Origin: Sabellastarte sp. h YS-2021
Lineage: Eukaryota > Annelida > Polychaeta > Sabellida > Sabellidae
Length of the DNA: 64,000 bases
Direction: 5' to 3'
Assembly: GCA_964017235.1 (NCBI GenBank)
Contig: OZ024935.1
Coordinates: 88,317,052-88,381,051 of the forward strand
Position numbers and translations under genes: made by a program. Below are positions 1 through 11,600 of the stretch, one piece after another. The notes below the pieces were generated by a model. It did not search any database and had not been told where the DNA came from. It was given only the letters and a program-made list of their open reading frames with translations. Positions within the stretch are counted from its first letter, which is position 1, and the number at the start of each line of letters is the position of its first letter.

Positions 1-2632
1 TTGATTCTACATCAGTATCTGTGTCAGTTCACACTCTCTTCCCTTCCCTTTCCTGGCTCTCTTCCCTCCTCTCTCTTTCCATCCTCTCTCTGTACCTATC
101 TTCCTGCTCTCTCCTCTCTCTGTCAGCCCTCTCCTCTCTCCCTTCTCCTCTCTATATATTCAGCTGTATCTCCTAACTCAAACTGTTGTTGAGTGTCAGT
201 TGGTACTTCAATCTTTCTCCTTCTGCCCATTGGCATGCTGATCAATCAATCAATTGTAACAAAAACTTAAAAATAAAAGTGAAACCTCCCTACCAGTCTA
301 GCCTAGCTCAAAACTTAAGCTAACTTTACAAAAAATAAAAACCTAAAGAAAAGCTGCACACCAGTTGTCTCTCGACAAGTCAAAGTCCAAATATACGCAG
401 ACTGCCTACCGACTCAACTTTTTATACCCACAGATTTTGACGCCGACAGGCCGTAAGACGCAAAAGTATTGCCAGGGAAACCATATCTGTACAGTCTAAA
501 TAGCCGCTTAGTTTTACCTCCTGACCCCCATGTATGGGTCAAACTGGGGTCATAAAATAGCTTTTGCCTTTATTGTTGCCTTTATGCTTTCACAATGTAT
601 TAAAACCTATTACAAAACCATGTGGACAATCTAAATAGCAATACATACTTGTACACATGATTATGTATGAAGTTATCAATACTCGTTACTGAAATGCTTT
701 GTAGCATTTACACAAAATTTACTAAAGTTATCCTTAACACTTAAACAGTGTGAAATACATGTATATACATTCGAATATTACTACAAGCATATTTAGTAGG
801 CTTGGCTTAATGTTTTAATTAGAATAGGACATTTCCTCAAAAACGCATATGCCAGTATTATTTATTAACATATAGATATAATGTATATTTAACATGAATA
901 ATACAATACTAATACTAAATTATATGTACATGTCAGTTTAAATAAATGCATTAAAAGTTCTTGATGTAAAGTTCAGTTTGCTGTTACTTAGTTGATGCAA
1001 CTTTACAATTAGTGTGGGGGCAATGCAAAATACACAGCATGGGACAGACAAGTTTAATAATAAAAATTCAGATTTTGACTAAGGTCATATAACATGAACC
1101 ATAAACAGGGAAGTCGGAGGAGTTCATAACATTTTGTCATCCCTTCACACACAAACAAGCGCGATAAAACACAAATTTTTACACTACCCACTCTCTTCTT
1201 TTTCTTTGCTTTTACCTTTCGCTATACGGTGCAGCTTTGTGCATTCTTAGCTTTACAGCATGCTTATTAAAACCACAAAGCATTTTAAAGTTTCAGGGAC
1301 GCTTCGCTTTTGTTAGCAAAAGCATTCGTCTAGTTCCTTCAGAGTTAAGGTTTGTTTTTTATATTCGAAGTTCTCCTACAATTCTACATACTGTAACAGA
1401 ATTGAATTTACAGTTAGCCTTGCGGTCACTTTGGCTTAATTTTTCCCAGAAAAAAAGAACACTCAAAATTACCATAAGCTAACACTGACTGGCCTCACCA
1501 AATGAAGTGTTACACAGAACCATAGCCATATATAATTATATTTGTCGTGACAGAACCTCAAATCTGACATAATTTCCAATTGCCAAATGGAAGCTGTGTC
1601 AACAGAACTTCCAAATGGAATTTGTGTCAAGATATTTTGACAGAATTTGAAATTCTGTCAACAGAATTTCAAATTCTGTCAAAGTAGTTTAAAAGAACTT
1701 CCAACTGTAACAAGCAGCGTATACAGATGGTTGGCAGCTCACCAGGTTTTGACATTTCTCTTAGATGTGACTATCTGATCTACTGTAACTATATATATGG
1801 TATAAAACAGGTACTTCAACAAACATTGGTGTCATGGAGGAACTTGAAGTATTCAAATTAATATACCATTTTCTCTCATTTTGCCACCAACATATGCATC
1901 TACTCCATTCACCCACCACCACTTTCCAATGTTTGCTGAAGCTGAAAACTATTTCTGTACTTGCAATTCATGGGGTTTATAGAATATTAAGAATAAATGT
2001 TAAATAACTTTAAAGTGACTCTACCACATTTATGTATTTTACTACAGTAACCCCTGCATGTTTTCCAGAAATTCTCCCCTACCATAAAATTCTGCATACA
2101 TTTTAACATTCACATGAAACTAAGGTGAAATAGAGGTTTGAGCTTCCCTTCTGTGTGCAATCAATATTACAAACTGACAAACTGGTAAAGTGTTCCAATG
2201 CTTTTTTGGAAACACAGTTTTTGTTTTCATGTCACAGTTTAAAACTTACAGGTATGAAAACAAGATAAGTGACACAGTGAAAGTTTTTTGAAACATTATT
2301 TGTTTCATCATACTTTTTGTGTACCAAAAATATGTCGACTTTGTGGCTAATTCAAATAAACCAAACATTTGTTGTCTGGCACATGATATTTTAGCAATTA
2401 TTGACCACTGGGCAATGAGCAATGAATTATCTGGTGTTTGCCTTTTACATGTCATGGTTATGTACAATCTAGTCGCTAAGGGCACTCAGAACTTTAATTC
2501 CTTGATAGGTAGAGTGAAGCCACAGGAATTCAAGGTTTGATGGTGTATTAACCGTTTTTCATACTTACTCATTTTGGAAAGTGCTATTTAAGGTTTTGAT
2601 TGTTATTTTATTTTGTAGAATTTATATCAGCA
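1..2632. other. 5' flank, no gene recognised
   Basis: The first ~180 bases are a C/T-rich low-complexity tract (repeats of CTCTC and CCTTCC), which explains the open frame there. The rest is AT-rich unique-looking sequence. A short open frame at 2319-2540 (+) has protein-like composition but lacks a usable acceptor upstream, so I do not call it. The promoter of the plus-strand gene that starts coding at 2633 probably lies here or further upstream, but I see no convincing TATA/initiator pair. Confidence 0.5.
1636..1683. repeat. Perfect 21-bp hairpin, 6-nt loop
   Basis: The left arm 1636-1656 is the exact reverse complement of 1663-1683, with a 6-base loop. The arms are themselves built from a GAATTTGAAATTC-like inner palindrome. 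Just upstream (1575-1630), variants of the words CCAAATGGAA and TTTGTGTCAA recur, so the hairpin sits in a small word-repeat patch. It could be a MITE relic or a transcribed fold; nothing in the sequence decides. Confidence 0.75.
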
Positions 2633-5600
2633 ATGGCAACTTATGACAGAAAATCATCAACAAGTGAAAAACCAGAAAAGCCCACTGAAGGTTGTGTGAT
2701 TTATTTTTCTTTTATTTTAATCTCACTACCTCTATATCATTTATAGTCTGATAGGTACTTACATGGCAGAAAATAAGCATTAGGCACAGTTTATAATAAT
2801 AAGTCATAGCTCTGTGGTGTATACTGTTGGCTAGTAGCTAACTACTGCCAGCTTTTCCACTTGAGGTTTGGCAAGGATGCAAGTTCTGATTGTAGAGGTG
2901 GATCGAAGCACATCTGTTACAATCGTACTATTACTGCCATGAACAAGGGTATGTGAAGGTCAATTGCCTTAATAATTGTATCCACCGGATGCATCCGGTG
3001 GATGCTAATGCTTTTCGCGGGGGTACGCCGCCGCAGTGTGTAGATGATTTCTCGTTACACCTCTGCAGCCAAAAGTATTAGCAGTAGATTCCTCAAATTT
3101 GCAGGATAGGTTCATTGGTACAAAGGCTTGCCTCCAAGTTCTTTTCAGCCTCGTTTCCAAAAAACAAGATGGCCGCCACGGCTGTTTCATTCAAATTTTT
3201 AGGGACTTTTGTTGCCCCAGTATATCAAAGGGCATGCAATGTACACTTTCCAAATTTGCAGGATATGTTCATCATGGTCAAAGCTTCCTTGGGAATTATT
3301 CTGCATATCTGGACAAAAACAAGATGGCCGCCATGGGTGTTTCTTTGACCGTTTTATTACAAAATACAAAAAAGTGCAAATATCTTGAAAACCGTAAGAG
3401 ATAGAGCAATTTCGAGTGAATATTTGGCCCGCAGGGTACTACAGGAGTATTCGGTTGCAATATGAAAAATTTTAAATTTTACAACTTTTGGCGGCCATCG
3501 TGAATTTTTGCGGAAAATGAAAAATGGCAAATATCTCTGAAACTGTCAGAGATAGAGCGATTTCGAGCGAATTTTGGACCCACAGGGTAGCAGAAGAGTA
3601 TTCTGTTGAAACATGAAATTTTCAATTTTAACAACTTTTGGCGGCCATCTTGAATTTTTGCGGAAAATGAAAAATTGCAAATATCTCTGAAACCATAAGA
3701 GATAGAGCGAATTTTTGACCCACAGGGTAGTACAAGAGTATTCTGTTGAAACATGAAAATTTTCAATTTTAACAACTTTTGACCACATCTTGAATTTTTG
3801 CGGAAAATGAAAAATCGCAAATATCTCTGAAACCGTACGAGATAGAGTGATTTCGAGCGAATTTTGGACCCACAGGGTAGTAGATAAGTATTTAGTTCCA
3901 ACACAAAAAAAATTCAATTTTTTCAACTTTTGGCGGCCATCTTAAATTTTTGCGGAAAATGAAAAATCGCCAATATCTCTGAAACCGCGAAAATTTCAAT
4001 TTTACAACTTTTGGCTGCCATCTTGAATTTTTGCTTACAACTTGCTTATTGTTGAAAAATGCTCTTTATCTTTGAAACTATATTAGTTGGCCTTTTCTGG
4101 TGGATACATCTTGCATCTGGCCACAGATGCGTCCTTGGTCTTGTTTTCAAAAATACAGTCATCTGCCTTTTAGTTAGTGTGTAGTAATAAAAACTCTGCA
4201 GACGATGCTTTATCTTTTACTGCGCTACACTATGCAACGTTGGTCTTTGCATGCAGCTTTAGTGTGGATTTGTGATATGTCAAAGCTTTAAGTCCAAATT
4301 CAACCATGCACAAGGTGCAGCTAAAATACAGTGAACAAAGACACTGTCAAACTGCATTGGATAGATCTCCAATAAATAGAATTCCCTTGTTAGCAGATGT
4401 AATTGTCAAATCCTCCAGTTTAAGCCAAAGTATCTTTATTGTTCTTTGACAATCGACTTACCAGGCTTTAGACAGTATTGTTACTGTACTATTTCATTAT
4501 TGTTTCAGGTAATATTTTAAAGTTTACATATGTCCAGGTAAATGCACAAGAAACTTGTGAATGTACCACAGTTATGATCGCAACAAAGAATCAATGTTGT
4601 TTCACTGCTGTATTAACATTTATACTAAAGCGGCCCTTAGTAAGGTGACCAGTGACTGAGATCTCCCAGTCTTATAGGGCTCGTCAGTATTGCTCCAGGT
4701 CATCTGAAACTTTTCTTTGTTGGTAATACATTTAAAGCAGTAAAGCCCCCTTAACTAGTGCCCTGTTTTGTCAGATTTGCTGATTAAGATGTGGTATTAG
4801 ATAGTACCTGATCCAATTGAAATGTTTATTGACATTTGTAATCCTTGGTCAAGTATAGGTGTATTTGGTCCTTAGATATTCAACTTATTACTAGAGTGTT
4901 TATCTATACATAAGACGTTTAACAGTGACATTATTTCATACAACTAATCAGAATCACTGAATTGTAGAAAACAGATAAAACTGTTTGGGCTTATTATCCA
5001 TTAATTAAAGATACTATGAAAAAAGATCAAACTGATCATGGCAGGAAACCTTAAAATGAAACAGTAAGGTTTATAATTTTCACTTCAAATTTTTAACACA
5101 GTTGTTATTTTTCAATTTGTCAGATACAGTGTTTTTTATTATTTTATCAACGTTTTAGCTTCCTGGTGTGAGATGCTTTATTTGCCTGAGAAAAATAAAT
5201 TGAGTTCTAGTTTCTTCATTTTTGTTGTGTTTGATAGAATTAGCCACAATGGATAAAGAAAAAAAGGCACCAAGAAAAATACAGCAACTGGTAGGTTTAT
5301 TTTTTCTCTTGTCCATTTTGCTGGCACATGTAGTTTATGCAAGGGTAGAGGTCTGCAAAAAATTTTGTCTAAAATTCTTCCAAAGTCAGACAAGTTGTTT
5401 GCATGTAACAATTTGTTTGAAAGTAATTGTAAGTATTTCTTTTACTGTATTAGTTTACATTTTTGCAAGACATTAATTTCAGCTTTTTTAACTGATGAGC
5501 TTAATGCTTAGAAGTGTAGGTTGGCACACACCTTAACTTGGCATAAAACTTACTGCAAGATACCACTCGATAGTTGACTGTCATTGCTAACCTTGTGCAT

Positions 5601-8600
5601 TTTGGGGAATTGGCTGTACCAAATAAGGTGGAGGTGATGGGAATTAAAGTGATGATAAACGTAAATTATTTTCAGGCTTTCATGTATGAAGAATCCCACT
5701 TTTGTGCCAAGTTGGAGTACTGATTACATGTAGGAGTTGTAGTATCACTCTTTAAAAGCACTGTCAAATGGTGATTTGTTATTTGATTTACAGCTTGTTG
5801 CCATGCATGTTTGATATATAGAAATTCACATTATTGTACCTATACCAAGAATTTTTTTTTTTTTTTTTCCATAACAATCATTTTATTGGCCCTTTTCCGT
5901 GCATGACCCGGGAGGGCGAGGGCTGCAACCCTCCATCGGGTGTTTTACAAGTGCTTGTCAAAACTTATTTGACATAACTTTACTTATTAACAAGTATGTA
6001 TAAATGCAATTTACTAGAAATTTTATATACAAGAACAGGAAATTAGTCTTTCATTTATCGTGTAAAGCAATTTTTTTTTTTTTTTGTTTTTTTTTTCCAT
6101 CCATTTATTTCAACACCTCTTTTATATCATTTATTACACTACTTAGATAATGATGACATTTTTTTGGAAGACCAAACTTGAAAAGTTCATTGTAGAAGGC
6201 AAGGTTTACTTTAATTTCAGTTTGAAGGTTACACATTTTAAAATCAATGTTATTAAAACTACAATTAATCCATGATTTATATATTGAAAAGGCAGTTATA
6301 ACAATAATTAAGTTGTGTACATAAGTAATGTCTGTAATAATTTGTAAGCCAAAGATGATATGCTTTAATTGTATAGACAATTTTAGCTTCTCTCCAATAA
6401 CACGCCATAAATTATTCAGGCGTTTACAGTAAAATAACAAATGTGAAATACTTTCACTTTCACCACATATTTGACAATTTTTAGAGACGGTTGGATTCCA
6501 TTTACTTATTTTTTCACCACAACTGAGAATGTTCATCAAAATTTTATATTTAAACTCTGCAAATTTAGGAATTTTGTATTTGTCAACTGTTCCCACATAT
6601 GCTCAGTGTATGGTCTTGAATAATTTTCATTAAAAGGGCAGAATAAAATGTTTTTGCTTTCAGACAATTAAGAGCATACATATTATTGCCGATAGCTACA
6701 TCATGCATATATATATTTTCAGTATTTGTATATTTCCAGCTTTTAGTATCAAATTTTTGACTAACTTTCGAAATACTTTCTTAAGAGACATAATCTCTCT
6801 TATCCAATCATTTTTTGTTTGTAATACACTCAGGATAAAGGCTTCATTTAACAATTCTCCATTCTCATTAAGTAAATCTTTTACAAATATCAACCCGCTT
6901 TTGATCCAATGTTTAAAGCATAATGGTGTATTGTTCATTTTGAATAATTCATTTCCCCAAATAATTTGTGTAAGGAATTCATAATTTGATAGTTTTTCCA
7001 GGGGTTTAATATATTTACAAGTGTTGTAGGCACTAATAATTTCCTTAAAGAAAACGGGTAAGCCAGTTAACATTTCAAACTTAGTTATGTCTCTGAAATT
7101 CATTTGAAGTAAAATAGGCAGAGTTATGCCACAATTATTTAAATAATGTACAAATATATTATTTATGATACAACTTGGATCATATAATTTTGTCATCCAA
7201 ACTGCTTTGAGAGCTTTTTCTTTTGCAAATATATCAACCACACCCAAACCACCATATCGTGGATAGCTTGTGGTGACATATCTTTTAATTTTGTCAGTCT
7301 TGCCCCATAGAAAATTAAAAATAAGTTTTTCGAAATTTTTTAATATTGAAAGTGGAGTATGTAAAATAGACATATTCAGAATTATTAGTGGTATAGCTAA
7401 AGAATTTATTAACTTTACTTTGCCAAACAATGACAATTTGACTGATTTCCATTTTAAGAGGATGTTTTCAAATTTCAGTAATTTTGATTTCCAATTTTTA
7501 GTATTACATTCATTTTGGTCATATCCAACATAAATTCCTAAATATTTAATAACTTTATTGTCAAAGGATAAACCATTAAAAAATTTATCACCTGAGCATA
7601 ATGTTCCCAACCACATACCTTCACATTTTGAAATATTTAAGCTTAAACCTGATATTAAAGAAAATTAATCAATTAGTGCTAATGCATTGATAATTGAATG
7701 TTTATCTTTTAAAATCAAAGCTGAGTCATCTGCATACTGAGATAACCGATACTCAACATTACCTATTTTTACTCCTGATATTTCTTTGGAACCTTTAAGT
7801 TTTAAAGAAAGACATTCTACGCACAATATAATAAGTAATGCTGACAGAGGGCAACCTTGACGGATGCCCCTCTCCATTTTAACAGCACCTGAAAACCAAC
7901 CATTGTTTTTCACAACTAAGGAAGGACAACTGTATAAAGTTTTTATCCATGATAAAAAAGACCTGCCAAAGCCAAATTTTTTTATAGCACTCTGCATAAA
8001 TTTCCATTCCACACTGTCAAACGCTTTTTCAAAATCTAGGAATATGAGCGCAGCTGGTTTGTTGAATTTTTGACAATACTCTATTATACTATTTATAAGT
8101 ACCACATTATCACTCATATTTCTATTTTTGATATATCCAGATTGATCTTTACTCACAATTAAATTCATAACCTTTTGTAAACGATTTGCTAACATAAAGG
8201 ACAAAATTTTGTAATCATAATTGCTGAGAGATATTGGTCTATAATTTTTAAGATCAGTATTATCACCTTTTTTGAAGATTAAAGTTACGACAGACTGTCT
8301 CATTGAGCTTGGTAAAATCCCCTTACTTAAAGAATCTGAGATCATGTTTAAATATGGAAACTTTAATTCTGGCCAAAAGGTTTGGTAAAATTCTGGGGTC
8401 AAACCATCCAAACCTGGTGATTTATTACATTTTAATTTATTCACAGCATCTGCAGCCTCTGCTTGAGAAAAGTGATTTTCACAGAATTGCATGTGCTTTT
8501 TTGATACCGTCGGAAAGGTTAAACTATCAAGGTAGCTTTTTATGTGATTTTCATTTGGAATTTTACTTTTATATAATGTCTTATAAAATGTTTGGATTTG

Positions 8601-11600
8601 TGTCAAAATTCCCTTGTTATTACAGGTAAACCCATTTTCTGTCTGTATTTTACGAATAACATTGCTGCCTTGCCTTTGCTGTTCAAGTCCTAGAAATACT
8701 TTTGAATTTATTTCTCCTTCATTTATGGATTTTGCTCTAGCCCTAATGTAATATCCCTTTGCTTTGTTTTCATAATAATGTACCAATTTAGCCTGAATAT
8801 TGTCTCTTTGCATTTCAAGAATAGCCTTTTCCCCTTGGTCATTTCTGCTTTTCATTATTTCATTATCTATGGAATCTAACTCATTTTGTAAACTCTTCAC
8901 TTCAGCTTTTTCTTTCAGTGATTTTTCACTACTGTATGAAATTGAGAATTCTTTGATGTTAATCTTAAGAAGTTCCCAAAGTTCTGAACTATCAAGACTT
9001 GTAGAGTGTTTTGATATTGTTTCCTGTATAATTTGTTTAATGTTCTGTTGATATGGCTCATCATTAATGATATCATTATTTAATTTCCAATATCCAGGTC
9101 CTCTAGTTTGTATATTTAATTTCAAAGTAACAAGCAAAGCTTTATGATCAGTTACATAATTGTCTCTGACTGGTTGCCTAATGATGACATTTTCGATATT
9201 ACCACAACAATCTTTTGACATCAATACATACTGTAACTTTTACATTTTTTGTCATAATATGTAAAACCTTGGTCAGTTTGAATGAACTTTTCTTTTTAAA
9301 TAACCAACAGTCTGTAAGCTTACATTTATTTATCAATTCTTTAAATTGTGTCACACTCTTGTCATTAGATTTGGACAAAGGAAATCTATCTTCAGGAAAT
9401 AAACAAACATTAAAGTCTCCTGCAACTATGACATTATTTAAATTTAGGGCGTACTTTTGAATCCAGAAATACACTGTTTTAAAAAATTCAACACGTTGTA
9501 CTTCAATATTCGGTGCATAAACTGACAGTACACTGAAAATTTCATTTTGGTATTCAAAATTAATCAGTATTAACCTACCAGACTGATCAACTTCACTGCT
9601 GATAACTTTACAGTCAAAATTTTGTTTGAATAAAACTGACACACCTCTACTATGACTGGAATCTGAACAGGAATTATATACACTTCCTTTCCAGCATGAC
9701 TTAATATAAGGTTCTAAATCTTTTGTACAAAAAGTTTCTTGAAGAAATATAATGTCTGCATTTTGGTCTTGTATCCAGAGAAAGAGATTTTGGCACTTTT
9801 TGGGATCATGCAGACCCCGTACATTGCATGTCAGGATATTAAGTTTACTCATATCACAGTGTTAATGATGTTAAAATGCTTGGATTCAAAAGTTTACTCC
9901 ATAATTTAAATTCAAGTCCAATATGGAATATCAACATTCTTAATACAACACTATAGATATGATGTTTGTTATCAATCTGAGAAATTGTATTCTGATTCAG
10001 ATTCACTTCCATCTTGATTTTGGTTTTGGCCTCCATTCTGTGTCTTCCGCATAGATCTCCCCTTTGATGAGCTCTCTTTCACCATTTTGGCACGCAGATC
10101 AGTCAGAAGCTTTCCCATTCTGTTTTTCCCTGGCCAACTGTTCTTTTTCACTCTAAGCACTTGCTCCTTATTCAGCCCAGACGACCAGAACAAATCACCT
10201 TGCACTGCTTCCACCAGTATATTGGAGCCACTTTGGATCAAGGTATCACAGAACTCCGGAGATCCCTTGGCTTTAGCTTCAAGTACTTGTGCCATTTGGT
10301 CTTCTTTTACAAGCTCCCAATTGGGGTTGTATGGTAATGAAGAAGAAAGTCGCTTTGCTTGTAGAGCTTTTTTGGCAGAGAGAATTTCATTTGCAACATC
10401 CGGATGTCCACACTGCACCGCCTTTGAATATTGGTATGCATGTTCCGCAGAGGAAGTACTCACACCAAAAACCTTTATTTGACAGGGGTAAAAGTTACTC
10501 AAGGGATCTTCATATCCTTGAAAAGGCGTCACACACCTGTGCTTTTGCCTTGCTGTGCCAGGACATCCTGTATCTCCAGGTAAATGGCCTGGCTGCTTAC
10601 AAACTACACATGCACTAGGATTCTGGCACTGGTTCCTGAAATGGCCTTCCTGGAAACAATTGTTGCATAAAGGCTTATCCCATCTTTTCTGGCCCCTGTG
10701 GAAAATGACACAGTGTGATGATCCAATGATTGTACGTCTTGGTAAAGGGCTCGCGAAAGGCTCTGTGAAGGCGATTCTGTCACCATTGATTATATCTGTT
10801 AGTTCATTCCTTTCATTTCTAACCTTTCCATATTGGATTGGTCTCTTTAGCTTAATGTTTTTGCTGTCAAGATATGCTATTACATCATTGTTCCCTCTCG
10901 ACAATGGTATGTCTTTAAAAGTAATTTTAATCACATCAGTGTCACTTTGCCCCTGCCCAATTCCTGCTCTGTAAGGATTGTTTGAATGGGTCTGTACAGA
11001 TTGACCTCTGATATTGAGTGTTGTTGTACATAATTTCACCCTTGCTTGGTTGTCTTTCACATAAATTCTCCACACCATTCTAATTCTCTGAATTGCTAGC
11101 AGATCTTTCGGTTGTATAATAGATAATACTGCATCACAAATTTCAAATTCTTTCACTGTCTTAAAATCTATAATGTCTTTTGCATTTATAAACACTGGCT
11201 CCACACTTGGTAAATCCATCCTTTTATTATAGCTAATTTATCTTGCAAGGTTCAGTCATTTATTTTCCAGAAGTAGTAATATTCCTTTAGGAGACACAAA
11301 TTGTTTTGATCACTGATTTTCACAATGGAAAAAGGTCCAGAAGTAGTAATATTCCTTTAGGTGACACAAATTATTTTGATCACTGATTTTCACAATGGAA
11401 AAAGGTCATTAAATTTGCAATTAATTAGCACACAACACAAGTCTGCCCAGGTATTGTCTCTACATGCCTGAGTGAATATTGACAAACCAGGGTTTCACAA
11501 GTTTATTTAAATCTTCACAAGAATTTTATTTTTCAAAGTAGAATTCCATCAAAAGTATTTTATATCCATTATTTTAAATATATCCATATGAATCTATGAC

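Noticed and set aside
1..192. 63-codon open frame at the window start
   Set aside because: Low-complexity pyrimidine tract; composition explains the frame.
1237..1482. 81-codon plus-strand frame as a first exon
   Set aside because: No motif, no donor joining it in phase to the exon at 2633; left as non-coding.
2319..2540. 73-codon plus-strand frame as an upstream exon of the plus-strand gene
   Set aside because: Protein-like composition and a possible AAG|GTTTGA donor, but no AG acceptor or start context upstream, and the opposite strand is also open.
3099..3926. Overlapping frames of 77-141 codons on both strands
   Set aside because: They run through the ~150-bp tandem units of a non-autonomous element and mirror its periodicity.
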